Shown here one piece after another: positions 9,282 to 18,568 of a stretch of DNA of 64,000 nucleotides. The notes beneath the pieces were generated by a model. That model was given only the letters and a program-made list of their open reading frames with translations, searched no databases and was not told where the DNA came from. The stretch is from NCBI RefSeq assembly GCF_000400365.1, contig NZ_BAOG01000053.1, positions 62,001 through 126,000 of the forward strand, read 5' to 3'. Position numbers and translations under genes: made by a program. Position 1 is the stretch's first letter, and each line of letters begins with the position of its first letter. Source of the stretch: Vibrio jasicida CAIM 1864 = LMG 25398 (GTDB lineage: Bacteria; Pseudomonadota; Gammaproteobacteria; Enterobacterales; Vibrionaceae).

Positions 9282-10265
9282 TTAAACCTTAGCTTGAGCA
9301 ATGGTGTCGCCGTACAAATGACAATTTGAGAGACGACCTGGTTCAATTTGACGTAGTTGCGTTGGTACTCGTGTACATGCTTCATGTACGCGGTCGCAAC
9401 GAGCTTGGAAGCGGCAACCTTGTGGCACTTCTAGCAAGTTCAGCGGGTTACCCGGAATACCAGTCAATTTGGTCTTTGGACCAGTTAGTGGAGGGAAAGA
9501 GCTACCCAAACCTTTGGTGTAAGGGTGGTAAGGACTCTCCAGAATCTGCTTAGAAGGTGCAACTTCAATTAATTCACCTGAGTACATGATGCCGATACGG
9601 TCAGAGAACTCGACCATCAAAGACAAATCATGCGTGATGAACAGGATTGAGAAACCAAACTCTTCTTTAAGCGCGTAAATCTTTTGTAGAATTTCACGTT
9701 GAACTACTACATCTAGTGCGGTAGTTGGTTCATCCATGATGATCATTTTTGGATTCAGAGCCAAAGCGATTGCGATTACTAGACGCTGACGCATACCACC
9801 AGAGAACTGGTGTGGGTAGTCGCTTAAGCGGCTTGGGTGGATATCAACGATTTCCAGCAGACCTTCAGCTCGTGTTTTTGCTTGAGCACGCGTCATATTG
9901 GTATGACGCATGATGACGTCGCAGAACTGTTCTTCCATAGTAAGAACAGGGTTCAAAGCGTTCATCGCACTCTGGAATACCATCGACATTTCGCTCCAAC
10001 GGAACGCTTGCATCCGGTCATCACTGTACTGGAGGATATCTTCGCCATTGAAAATAACCTCACCACCAGTGATAAACGCAGGCGGCTTATGAAGGCGCAT
10101 TAGCGAGAAGGCAACAGTCGATTTACCACAGCCTGATTCACCAGCTAGGCCGAATACTTCGCCGGGTGCGATGTCAAAGCTGACGTTGTTACAGGCGCGG
10201 ACATCGCCCGCATCTGTAATGTAGTCTACGCATAGGTTACGGATAGAAATTAGTGGTGCAGTCAT
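9282..10265 (-). CDS. Chitooligosaccharide ABC transporter, ATP-binding protein 1 (Opp/Dpp D type)
   Basis: Second nucleotide-binding subunit of the importer, 327 residues. Walker A is GESGCGKST (about 39-47), the signature FSGGMRQRLVIA (about 154), and Walker B IIMDEPTTALD (about 175). The C-terminal oligopeptide-transporter domain holds CRFQARCDRVHEAC (about 285-300), the usual Cys-rich tail of this class. It starts 2 bases after the end of the upstream permease gene, so the four transporter genes are tightly packed. Family assignment rests on sequence; substrate is inferred from cbp and the glycosidases in the same operon (order as VC0617). Confidence 0.92.
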   Translation of the reverse strand: MTAPLISIRNLCVDYITDAGDVRACNNVSFDIAPGEVFGLAGESGCGKSTVAFSLMRLHKPPAFITGGEVIFNGEDILQYSDDRMQAFRWSEMSMVFQSAMNALNPVLTMEEQFCDVIMRHTNMTRAQAKTRAEGLLEIVDIHPSRLSDYPHQFSGGMRQRLVIAIALALNPKMIIMDEPTTALDVVVQREILQKIYALKEEFGFSILFITHDLSLMVEFSDRIGIMYSGELIEVAPSKQILESPYHPYTKGLGSSFPPLTGPKTKLTGIPGNPLNLLEVPQGCRFQARCDRVHEACTRVPTQLRQIEPGRLSNCHLYGDTIAQAKV

Positions 10266-10267
10266 GA

Positions 10268-11293
10268 TTATTTATCTCCGCTCCATAGTGCATTTTGTGG
10301 TGCCAGTTCAGGCTCACGCTCTTTCTTGTCTTTTGCTGCTAGTTTCTTCCAGCGCTTCATGCCTTTGTGAGAGCGAAGCTGCGGGTTCGCAATTTCATCA
10401 ACGGCGAAGTTAAGTAGAGCAAGACCTGTAACCAGTAACGTTAGTGCAATACAAGGAGCTAGAACTTCCCACCATGCGCCGATTAACATCGCCGATGAGG
10501 TTTGCACGTTGTACAGCATGATGCCCCAACTGATGGTGTTCGCATCGCCCAGACCTAGGAACGAGATTACAGCTTCCGTGTTGATTGCTAGCATTACTGA
10601 ACCGATGAAGCTTGCACCTACGATTGGGATAAGGTTTGGTAGAATCTCAACGAAGATGATACGAAGAGATGACTCACCAAGAACCTCAGCCGCTTTAACA
10701 AATTCTTTTTCACGCAAGGCCATGGTTTGAGCTCGAACCACACGTGCACCCCAAGCCCAGGAGGTACCGGCAATGATTAATGCAATGGTGAGTGGCCCAG
10801 CCTCCCCGATAAAGGCGGCAAGTACGAACAGTAATGGCAGTTGTGGGATAACTAGCATGATGTTCATGGCAGCACTTAATACGTCATCAACACGGCCACC
10901 AAAGTAACCTGCTGAGATACCGATAACTGTTGCTAGGAAACACACGATAATACCCGCACCGAAACCAACACCTAGAGATACTCGCGCGCCGTATGCCACT
11001 TGAGACCAAATGTCACGACCCATGCGAGACGTACCTAGAACGTGGTCCGCTTTTTTCGACATGATAAGCGTACGACGGTCGTCGGCTAGATTTTTAGCAA
11101 CCCAGCCATCAGGGTTGTTTTGCGCTTGTTTTACAACAAAGCCAGGGTATTCATGTGGGTTACCCGTGCGTTTGTCAGGAGCGTGTTGAGTAATTAAAGG
11201 AGCAGCCACTGCAACAAAGATAAACAAAGCGATAATGGCTAAACCAACACGTGCGAACGCGTTACCTAAAATCAGTTTAAATAGTTCTTTCAT
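10268..11293 (-). CDS. Chitooligosaccharide ABC transporter permease 2 (DppC-like)
   Basis: Inner-membrane permease of the binding-protein-dependent class, 341 residues. It has one N-terminal membrane helix (about 17-36), a long periplasmic loop (about 40-110), then five further helices. The EAA-type coupling segment is at about 195-215 (REKEFVKAAEVLGESSLRIIF). Two bases separate it from the permease gene before it and from the ATPase gene after it. With its partner it forms the channel for oligosaccharides delivered by Cbp. Substrate inferred from the operon; order as VC0618. Confidence 0.92.
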   Translation of the reverse strand: MKELFKLILGNAFARVGLAIIALFIFVAVAAPLITQHAPDKRTGNPHEYPGFVVKQAQNNPDGWVAKNLADDRRTLIMSKKADHVLGTSRMGRDIWSQVAYGARVSLGVGFGAGIIVCFLATVIGISAGYFGGRVDDVLSAAMNIMLVIPQLPLLFVLAAFIGEAGPLTIALIIAGTSWAWGARVVRAQTMALREKEFVKAAEVLGESSLRIIFVEILPNLIPIVGASFIGSVMLAINTEAVISFLGLGDANTISWGIMLYNVQTSSAMLIGAWWEVLAPCIALTLLVTGLALLNFAVDEIANPQLRSHKGMKRWKKLAAKDKKEREPELAPQNALWSGDK

Positions 11294-11295
11294 GA

Positions 11296-12282
11296 TTATT
11301 TGCCTCCCTTACGTAGGCGAGGGTCTAGAATCATGTACAGCATGTCAGCCATTAAGTTGAAGCACAGCATGAACATTGTCATGATAATTAGCTGACCTTG
11401 AAGTACTTGGTAGTCACGTGCGTGAATTGCGTTTAGAAGCACCGTGCCTAGGCCTGGGTAGTTGAAGATCATCTCGATGATAAGCTGACCACCGATTGCC
11501 ATACCTAGAGACATTGAAAGTGCTGTAACACTTGGTAGTAGCGCGTTACGTGCAGCGTAGTTAAATACAACACGGTTTTGGCTTAGACCCTTACCTTTTG
11601 CCATCGTGATGTAGTCTTCAGCAAGAAGGTTGATCATGTTGTTACGCATATTTACTAGGAAGCCACCAATCTGAACAATCGTTGCACAGAACAATGGAAG
11701 AACCGCGTGATAACCAACGTCCTTTATGAATTCCCAACTTGTCCAGTCAGGAATGGTACCCGGTGTGTAAGCGTAACCAGATGGGAACCATTTAAGACCG
11801 ATTGCAAAAATAAACAGCGCTAGCATCGCGATAACCATTTGCGGGATTGCTTGGATAATCAGCGTTCCAGGCGTTACAAATGCATCGTATTTGCTACCAC
11901 GTTTCCATGCTGCAAAGATACCCAGTACAGATGCAATAGAGAATGAAAGCACAACTGCCGTACCAGCTAGGAATAGTGACCAACCAAATGCACTGCCTAG
12001 TAGAGAGTTAACTGAAAGCGGGTAGAACTGGATAGAAGTACCTAGCTCCCAGCTTAGAATGTTTTTAATGTACGACAGGTATTGAACATAAATTGGACCA
12101 TCTACGAAACCTAACAGCTCTTTCATTGCTGCGATTCGCTCTGGTGTTACCTGTACTGATGCGTTAGCAAACATCATGGTAACTGGGTCACCAGGCATTG
12201 CTCGCGGAATAATGAAGTTTAACGTCGCTGCAACCAAGAGCGCGACAAGATAGAACGACAAACGTCTTAAAAAATAACCCAT
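11296..12282 (-). CDS. Chitooligosaccharide ABC transporter permease 1 (DppB-like)
   Basis: Inner-membrane permease, 328 residues, with about six predicted helices beginning at residue 8. The PGDPVTMMFANASVQVTPERIAAMKELLG motif region (positions 30-58) is characteristic of DppB/OppB proteins. The EAA-type loop lies around AEDYITMAKGKGLSQNRV (about 220-240). It is the first transporter gene after cbp, across a 170-base gap that holds two strong hairpins, so it is probably made at a lower level than the binding protein. Order as VC0619. Confidence 0.92.
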   Translation of the reverse strand: MGYFLRRLSFYLVALLVAATLNFIIPRAMPGDPVTMMFANASVQVTPERIAAMKELLGFVDGPIYVQYLSYIKNILSWELGTSIQFYPLSVNSLLGSAFGWSLFLAGTAVVLSFSIASVLGIFAAWKRGSKYDAFVTPGTLIIQAIPQMVIAMLALFIFAIGLKWFPSGYAYTPGTIPDWTSWEFIKDVGYHAVLPLFCATIVQIGGFLVNMRNNMINLLAEDYITMAKGKGLSQNRVVFNYAARNALLPSVTALSMSLGMAIGGQLIIEMIFNYPGLGTVLLNAIHARDYQVLQGQLIIMTMFMLCFNLMADMLYMILDPRLRKGGK

Positions 12283-12354
12283 AACTCACACCTTACTCAC
12301 CCAGATTTTTTCCCTGTTTCTGGTTTCAGGTCGCTCCTAGCGAAATTTAGAGCG

Positions 12355-12435
12355 AAAAATCCCCTGACGACGAGCGCCATATGTTGGTTTGGTCACAAGG
12401 GGATTTTTATAGGCGGCACACGGGATGTGTGCCGC
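12355..12435 (-). terminator. Paired intercistronic hairpins after cbp
   Basis: Two perfect stems: 12413-12421 with 12427-12435 (9 bp, GC-rich, 5-base loop), and 12355-12365 with 12398-12408 (11 bp, 32-base loop). In minus-strand RNA the second stem ends GGGGAUUUUU, resembling an intrinsic terminator. Such a block after a binding-protein gene usually stabilises its mRNA and trims read-through into the permeases. This is my inference from structure. Confidence 0.65.
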
Positions 12436-12452
12436 TAGAAATGAACTTCTAC

Positions 12453-14135
12453 TTATTTAACTGGTTTTAGATCCAATACGTGAAGTAGACGTTCTGGGAT
12501 ACCAGCCCAAATGTTTGGACGGCCCTTAGGATTTTCTTCGTTCCACCAACCAGTGAAGCGAGTTGTGTTGTATTGGTACATGTAAGCACCAGACAATACA
12601 GGAATAGTCACTTGGTCTTGAGCGATGATTTGCTGGATACCGTGAGCGATTTCTAGCTGTTCTTGCTTATCAGCTGTTTTGTAGAAGCTGTTAAGTAGGC
12701 CATCTAGCTTATCGTTCTTGTAGAAGTGCATCGCGAAACGAGGCATACCGTCGCCAGACTGAAGTGCTGAGTTGTAAGCACTGTTCCAGTAAGTGTATGG
12801 GTCTGCACCGTGGAAGTAGTTGGTGTACGCAACATCGTAAGTACCTTCAAGCATAGCTTGGTTGTACACAGAGAAATCTGGTGTACGAGCACGTGCTTTG
12901 ATACCGACTTCTGCAAGTTGCTCAACAGCAAGCTGTACAGTGTTGTTGAAGTCAGTCCAACCGTTTGGAGATTGGATTAGAAGCTCGAAAGACTTACCTG
13001 ATGGAGTGTCAACAAAACCATCTTTGTTTACGTCTTTGAAGCCAGCTTTAGCTAGAAGCTTCTTAGCGCCTTCAGCGTTGTATGAGTTGTAAGCTTTGAA
13101 CTTGTCATGAGTCTTTTCGTCAGACCAAGCTTCGAATGCGTAGCCAAGGCCAGATGCGAAGTCGTTCACAGTACCGCCGCCGTAGAAAGCGATATCAATG
13201 ATAGTTTGACGGTCAAGAGCCATAGAGAATGCACGACGGAAGTCAACGTTAGTTAGTGCTTCGTTTTTCGCTGCATCTGGGTTCTTGAAGTTTACAACGA
13301 ATGCCTGTGTACCTGCTGGCGGGTACCAGTAGTGGTGTTTAGGGCTCGCTGCTGCGTAAGTACGGTCGATATCTGGAACGAATGAAGAAGTCCAGTCCAT
13401 CTCACCGTTTACAACTTTACCTAGGAATTGGTCGTTGTTTGCGATTTGTGGAACACGTAGACAGTCAACGTCTAGGTTCGCTGCATCCCAGTAGTTCGGG
13501 TTTTCACACTGGATGTACAGCTGAGGAGTGAAAGTGTCGATCACTGTGAATGGGCCAGAACCTACTGGATTTTCGTTAGTGAATGTTGATGGATCTTTCA
13601 CTTTGCTCCATACGTGCTTAGGTACAACTGGTACTTTAGCAATTTCGTAAGGAACGTTTGAGTTTGCTTCGCTTAGACGGAACTTAACTTTGTAATCGTT
13701 AACTTTTTCTACGCCAGTTACCCAAGAGTTGATACCAGATTGGTCTAGCTCTGGCTTCTCTTTAACTAGGTTGAAAGAGTAAACAACGTCATCAGCGGTA
13801 AACGCTTCGCCGTCAGACCATTTTACGCCTTTACGGATATCGAAAGTTACGCTCATTAGGTCGTCAGACATTTGGAAGTTTTCTGCTAGACGGAATACCG
13901 GTGTGTTACCGTGCATTTCGTTGAAAACAACTAGAGGCTCGTAAATAAAGTCAGTAGTTGTGTGCAGGTTAGTTGCACCCAAGAAAGGGTTAAAGTTACG
14001 AACAAAAGTTGTAAACTCTTTAGGGTGGATAGTCAGTTCACTGCGCTCAGCGGCTGTAGCTACTGATGCAAAACCTGTAGTAGCCGTTGCAATAATTGCT
14101 GTTGCTAGTGCTGTTTTTTTAATATTGGCAAGCAT
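12453..14135 (-). CDS. cbp: Periplasmic chitooligosaccharide-binding protein
   Basis: Solute-binding protein family 5 member (560 residues) that captures (GlcNAc)n in the periplasm, hands it to the ABC permeases, and in V. cholerae also restrains the sensor ChiS when unliganded. A Sec signal peptide covers about residues 1-28 (KK at 6-7, hydrophobic core, cut near ATA/AER). The DppA/OppA-type fold motif YEPLVVFNE (about 66-75) and RKGVKWSDGEAFTADDVVYSF (positions 102-122) are clear. The ATG at 14133-14135 has AAGGA 7 bases upstream. It heads the chitobiose operon and is separated from chiS by a long intergenic region with candidate regulator sites. Corresponds to VC0620. Confidence 0.95.
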   Translation of the reverse strand: MLANIKKTALATAIIATATTGFASVATAAERSELTIHPKEFTTFVRNFNPFLGATNLHTTTDFIYEPLVVFNEMHGNTPVFRLAENFQMSDDLMSVTFDIRKGVKWSDGEAFTADDVVYSFNLVKEKPELDQSGINSWVTGVEKVNDYKVKFRLSEANSNVPYEIAKVPVVPKHVWSKVKDPSTFTNENPVGSGPFTVIDTFTPQLYIQCENPNYWDAANLDVDCLRVPQIANNDQFLGKVVNGEMDWTSSFVPDIDRTYAAASPKHHYWYPPAGTQAFVVNFKNPDAAKNEALTNVDFRRAFSMALDRQTIIDIAFYGGGTVNDFASGLGYAFEAWSDEKTHDKFKAYNSYNAEGAKKLLAKAGFKDVNKDGFVDTPSGKSFELLIQSPNGWTDFNNTVQLAVEQLAEVGIKARARTPDFSVYNQAMLEGTYDVAYTNYFHGADPYTYWNSAYNSALQSGDGMPRFAMHFYKNDKLDGLLNSFYKTADKQEQLEIAHGIQQIIAQDQVTIPVLSGAYMYQYNTTRFTGWWNEENPKGRPNIWAGIPERLLHVLDLKPVK

Positions 14136-14315
14136 AGCTGTTCCTTACTATTTGCTTTCATTTCACTAATGGAATTGAATGTCATCAATTGATAAACACT
14201 CTCCAAGGCCCACCTCTTCACTACACTTCAAATTGTGTCGCTCTAAGAGTGGCCTGTAGGCCTTAGGCAGGACTAAGAAAACACCTTATCCATAAAATAA
14301 TCAAACTCGATTCCC

Positions 14316-14333
14316 GTTAAAAACGTTAAAAAC
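14316..14333. promoter_or_regulatory. Tandem GTTAAAAAC repeat upstream of cbp
   Basis: Two abutting identical 9-mers at 14316-14324 and 14325-14333, about 180 bases before the cbp start. The first sits in the 11-mer CGTTAAAAACG, which recurs 62 bases before chiS (18400-18410). Candidate site for a shared regulator, possibly ChiS itself. No binding data are implied. Confidence 0.4.
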
Positions 14334-14566
14334 TAAGCCAACTACGTTACAAACGTCATTTTGTTCGTTTTTAAGTCTCTGTAGGCTAAAAAACAAACGT
14401 TGATATGTGTCGCAGTTTATATCCGCACAAATACTGTGTGTTAGTGGTTGCTTACTTCATAGGTCTTTTATTGTATGTTTGTTTTGCATTCTCTTTGCTT
14501 TGGCGATCTGGCTCACACACGAAAATTTTGTTAATTAACTAGGTGAAATTTAATCTGCCGTTCTGT

Positions 14567-14582
14567 TGTGATTGACTTCGCA
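14567..14582. promoter_or_regulatory. Candidate CRP-binding site upstream of cbp
   Basis: TGTGATTGACTTCGCA matches the TGTGA-N6-TCACA consensus at 9 of 10 positions. It lies about 430 bases before the cbp start, far for classical activation, so its role is uncertain. Catabolite control of chitin use is known in Vibrio. Confidence 0.4.
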
Positions 14583-14904
14583 ATCTCCGTTAATTGTTGG
14601 TCAATTTTCCCTTTAAAAGTAAAAAACAGCCCATTTCGGCGATGAAATTTGGCGGCTGATTATGCTTTTTTTATGGGGGAAAGGAAGTGTTTTTTCTGCG
14701 TATTTGTTCGAAATGACACGATGCTATTTGCCGTCGCTCAACCCAGAAAAAACTTGGTTTAATCGTCTTTTAAAAATGATTCTGATATGTTGCTTCCAAG
14801 TCTTATAGGAAGGACTGAGGTGGGAAAGTGGTTCATTATTGAGTGGTGAATGAGGTGAATACATTTGAGCATTGCTGTGGAAGCTAGGGTGGCTGCTTTT
14901 ACTA

Positions 14905-14934
14905 TCAAAAAAAGCCCTGCGCGAGGCAGGGCTT
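14905..14934 (-). terminator. Intrinsic terminator of chiS
   Basis: 9-bp perfect stem 14912-14920 with 14926-14934, loop GCGAG. In minus-strand RNA it is followed by a run of seven U. It lies 19 bases after the chiS stop. Confidence 0.9.
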
Positions 14935-14952
14935 GAATTAAAATAGGCATGC

Positions 14953-17900
14953 TTAGCTCGTGAGGAGCCTTTGCAGTTTGTCCCGCTGTGCTTCGATGTA
15001 AGCACGTTCTGGGCTTTGTTCTTTACAGTGCTCAAGAATAAACTCTATCGAGTTTAAAACGGTTCTCCAGCGTGGTGTTTTTGGCAGAGTTTCGATGCGC
15101 ATGTATTTATCAAGTGTTCGAGTCTGTAATGTACTGCGGTCTAGGTAAACACGCCAAAAGCCACTTTGCTCAGCGAAAGCAAACTTGGTTTCTCCTGTAA
15201 CGGACTCCCAGTATTCTAAAGCATGTGTCATCGCATCAACCAGTACTTCACGCATCAACTCTTGTTTATCTTTCTTATTGCCTAATGCTTTGTCGGCAAG
15301 ACGAGTAAACTCTCCGCCCAGCTCTTTCAGTTTTTGTAGTTGATCTTTGTCTCCATCGAACGCATAGCATGAAAGAACTTCTACTGCGGTTTCCAGATTA
15401 TGAATACGTGCTGCGTTTGCTCCACCACCAACGTTAAAGATGTACATAACGTCTAAACCAGAGCCTTCTGGCAGTTTGAGAATGTCTGCTTCAATGTTTT
15501 GACGGATATCTTCGATGTAGATATCAATCTTGCCACAGTAGTGTGGTTGCTTGACGGTTAAGAATTTTGGCGCAATGAGTTCATCAGCTGATGAGCGTTT
15601 TAACTGTTCTAGGCTGCGTTTGAAGAGTTTACAAGCCGCCTCGTTGGCAAAGCGAATTCGTTGGTCTTCTCGCAAACAGATGATGGCCTCTGGAGCAGAT
15701 TCAAGTTGCTCTAACAAACGTCCTTGTGTTTCAAGTAAACTGGCTTCGACTTCTGCGCGTTGACGCAGCTCAGATTCAAGCAACTTGTTTTCCATGTGAC
15801 GCATTTCGGCTTTGCTTGCTGTCAAATGCGCTTGGATTCGAGCGGCTAGTTCTTGTTTATTAAATGGTTTGGACAAGTAATCATTTGCACCAGCCTCGAA
15901 GCCTCTTACACGATCTTCTGTCTGGCTTAATGCCGTTAACATGATGATCGGCAGTTCTGCGTGGTCGTAAGTGTTACGTAACTCGCTACATACCTGGTAG
16001 CCACTCATGCCTGGCATCATGATATCCAATAGCAACAGCTCTGGTTTCTCTTGTTCAATTAACGCTAGCGTATCAGGGCCATCTGAAATCGTACGCACTC
16101 GATAGCCTTCCAATCGTAAGAAGCTCTCTAAAACGCGTAAGTTTACTGGTTCATCATCTGCGACGTAGAGTAGTGGACCATCCGGGTTTTCTGGCAGAGA
16201 TAAGTCGTCGGTGTTTTCCAAATTTGCTTCAGGGATTTGGAAGTGACCACGAGCCGCCAGAGTTTGTGTTGCTTTTATTTCCTCTTCTGTTGCAAGAGGT
16301 AAAGTGAAGCTAAAGGTTGTTCCTACCATTGGTTGACTACTTACATACAGTGAGCCGCCCATCAACTCGATAAGCTGACGGCTAATGGATAGGCCGAGTC
16401 CTGCACCCTGACGGTAACGACTTGCATCTTGGCCCGCCTGAATGAGCGGTTCAAAGATGTGCTCCAAATGTTCCGCTGGGATACCTTGGCCAGTATCAAC
16501 GACTTGGACGCGCACCTGATCGTCCACCACATTTGCGGAGATGACAATTTTACCTTCTGAGGTGTACTTAATTGCGTTACCAATCAAATTGTAAAGCACT
16601 TGCTCTATACGTTGTGGATCGGCAGAGACCGCTTTTAAGTCCGCAGGGACTTGGTTAATGATGCGGATTGTTTTGTTACCTAACAGGTGGCCAGAGAGTT
16701 CCAGTACCAAACGTGTTGCACTTGCTAAGCTTACCGCTGATTTTTGGATATCCATGCTGCCATAGCGCATCTTATGATAATCCAATAAATCATCAACGAG
16801 ATTTGCCAAGCGCTGACCACTCTTAATAATGATGTCTAGCTGGTATTTTTGGCTCGCAGGAATCACACCGTTTGCGCCAGATACCAATGTCTCTGCAATC
16901 CCCACCATGCCGTGTAGCGGTGTCCGCAATTCGTGAGACGTAGTTGCTAAGAATTCATCTTTGAGTTTGTCTGCTAATTGCAACTCCTCGTTTTGCTTTT
17001 GAATCAACTTAATGTTGCTCTCAAGCTCTTCGTTTTGTTGTTTAATCGTTTGAATCTTTTCTCGAATTGAGCGCTGCATACGTTCAAAGCTGATCGCAAG
17101 ACGCCCGATCTCATCTTTTCGCTGAGTATTAAAGGTCGTCTCATCTAAGTCACCAGCAGACACTTTCTCTGCTGCCCAAGTAAGCTTGAGTAGCGGCGAA
17201 GTGATGAAATTAGATAAGTAATGTGAAGCGATAACGACTAATACAATTGCAATCAACATCGCAATCACAAACAGTTTCTCAAGCTGATGGACACGGGCAA
17301 ACGCTTCTTTTTCAGGAAGCTGTACGACTAGCGCCCAAGTTAGACCACGAGTTTCAATGGGTGCAAACGCCGCGATCATCTCTTCACCTAAGCGGTTGCT
17401 GTAAGTGCCTACTTCGGTTTCGCCCGCGAGTGCTTTGTCGATAATTTCTAGGCTGTTTTGGATGTTGTCTTGCTTGGTGTTAATTGTACGAGGTTTGTGA
17501 TCACTGCCAACCAACAAAGTCTCAATAGAAGAATCACGGTTAATTTCTGCAATTAGCTTTGTAATGCCATTGTTTGGTAGTCGGAACATGGCATAGCTGT
17601 GCAGGTAACCTTGCTGAACAATCGGCGCACCTAGCCAGGCGACTTGCTTACCGTTTTCGATCTCAAAGTCAGAAAACACAACAGGTGTGTAATCTTCATT
17701 GACTTTACGACGCGCATTAACGTCCTCCGACAGACGTTTGAATGTTCGGCCCAAGGCGCTGTCTTTATAGCTGCCAGTCAGTAAGTTTGTGCCGTAATTG
17801 TCATCTTTATTGATTGAATAAGTCACGTTACCGTCAATGTCGACCAACAAGATGTCGTTGAAGTCAGAGCGCTTTAACAGTTCTAGATACGCCCAGTGGT

Positions 17901-18339
17901 AGCGTTTATGTAATAGGCGATAACGCTCACTACCAACATAGTTAGAGGACTCTGGCAAAATTGAAGTTTTTATCTGGTCGCCACTGCCTTGGATATAACG
18001 TTGCTGTGCGTTCTCTCTTGCTTCGTCAATATCATGCCCTAGGCGACTGAATGCATTGACTAAACCATAGAATCGACCACCACTGGCATACGCCAATTCT
18101 GAGCGAACAAAGCCCATGACCTCAGTTTCTTGAGCCGCAAAGTAGTCGATGATCTGTTGTTGCTTCGTGTCACGCACAGAAAGTAGGTGTGAGGTACTTT
18201 GTTCTTGAAGATCTTTACTGTGTGACTGCAGGAAGAAAATCGCAGTGATCGTCAAAGGCGTGATACTAAGAACCAAAAACGCGGTCATTAGCGTGCTTTG
18301 CAGGCGCTTAAATTTCTGCTTTTTGTAGAATTTAAACAT
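14953..18339 (-). CDS. chiS: Hybrid sensor histidine kinase and chitin regulator ChiS
   Basis: Master regulator of the chitin programme. Domains in the 1128 residues: a membrane helix at about 17-37, a periplasmic sensor region to about 350, a second helix at about 357-377, HAMP and coiled coil to about 455, HisKA with SHELRTP, HATPase (G boxes about 640-690), a receiver, and a C-terminal region after about 860. Codon counting puts the phosphoacceptor at His469 and the receiver aspartate (LLLLDIMMPG) at Asp772, the numbers known for V. cholerae ChiS. In that species the protein binds DNA at the chb promoter through its C-terminal domain and is repressed by unliganded Cbp. It has its own terminator and lies upstream of cbp on the same strand. 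Confidence 0.95.
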   Translation of the reverse strand: MFKFYKKQKFKRLQSTLMTAFLVLSITPLTITAIFFLQSHSKDLQEQSTSHLLSVRDTKQQQIIDYFAAQETEVMGFVRSELAYASGGRFYGLVNAFSRLGHDIDEARENAQQRYIQGSGDQIKTSILPESSNYVGSERYRLLHKRYHWAYLELLKRSDFNDILLVDIDGNVTYSINKDDNYGTNLLTGSYKDSALGRTFKRLSEDVNARRKVNEDYTPVVFSDFEIENGKQVAWLGAPIVQQGYLHSYAMFRLPNNGITKLIAEINRDSSIETLLVGSDHKPRTINTKQDNIQNSLEIIDKALAGETEVGTYSNRLGEEMIAAFAPIETRGLTWALVVQLPEKEAFARVHQLEKLFVIAMLIAIVLVVIASHYLSNFITSPLLKLTWAAEKVSAGDLDETTFNTQRKDEIGRLAISFERMQRSIREKIQTIKQQNEELESNIKLIQKQNEELQLADKLKDEFLATTSHELRTPLHGMVGIAETLVSGANGVIPASQKYQLDIIIKSGQRLANLVDDLLDYHKMRYGSMDIQKSAVSLASATRLVLELSGHLLGNKTIRIINQVPADLKAVSADPQRIEQVLYNLIGNAIKYTSEGKIVISANVVDDQVRVQVVDTGQGIPAEHLEHIFEPLIQAGQDASRYRQGAGLGLSISRQLIELMGGSLYVSSQPMVGTTFSFTLPLATEEEIKATQTLAARGHFQIPEANLENTDDLSLPENPDGPLLYVADDEPVNLRVLESFLRLEGYRVRTISDGPDTLALIEQEKPELLLLDIMMPGMSGYQVCSELRNTYDHAELPIIMLTALSQTEDRVRGFEAGANDYLSKPFNKQELAARIQAHLTASKAEMRHMENKLLESELRQRAEVEASLLETQGRLLEQLESAPEAIICLREDQRIRFANEAACKLFKRSLEQLKRSSADELIAPKFLTVKQPHYCGKIDIYIEDIRQNIEADILKLPEGSGLDVMYIFNVGGGANAARIHNLETAVEVLSCYAFDGDKDQLQKLKELGGEFTRLADKALGNKKDKQELMREVLVDAMTHALEYWESVTGETKFAFAEQSGFWRVYLDRSTLQTRTLDKYMRIETLPKTPRWRTVLNSIEFILEHCKEQSPERAYIEAQRDKLQRLLTS

Positions 18340-18400
18340 GAATAAGATTACAACTCATAAAAGGGCAGCGACCAAATTACTAGGGCTTGCCAAGGTTCTC

Positions 18401-18409
18401 GTTAAAAAC
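18401..18409. promoter_or_regulatory. GTTAAAAAC element upstream of chiS
   Basis: Same 9-mer (11-mer with flanks) as the tandem copy before cbp, 62 bases ahead of the chiS ATG. It suggests autoregulation or a common regulator. A 9-mer in AT-rich DNA can recur by chance, so confidence is modest. Confidence 0.3.
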
Positions 18410-18568
18410 GGATAAGAAGTTAGATTCGATAGAATTAACAAAATTAACGAGTTTTTTTTCTTTGACAAGAAAGTTGATTGCAAAGCGTGGGGAGTGACGC
18501 AGTTTTTCGAAGAGTTGAATGAAATTTAAGTAAGAAGTGCGCAGGATTTCACCTGCGCAATAGAGAGG

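Larger units (their letters stand above)
14136..14904. other. Long intergenic region upstream of cbp (regulatory, no gene seen)
   Basis: About 770 bases, AT-rich, with no convincing ORF; short minus-strand frames at 14724-15035 overlap the chiS end and look random. It contains a tandem 9-mer (14316-14333), a CRP-like site (14567-14582), and an imperfect hairpin (about 14627-14657) that is followed by seven T on the plus strand. The chitobiose operon of V. cholerae is ChiS-activated from such a region; the exact promoter is not obvious to me. Confidence 0.6.

Noticed and set aside
14724..15035. Minus-strand frames of 63 and 103 codons after chiS
   Set aside because: They overlap the chiS 3' end and its terminator; composition looks random.
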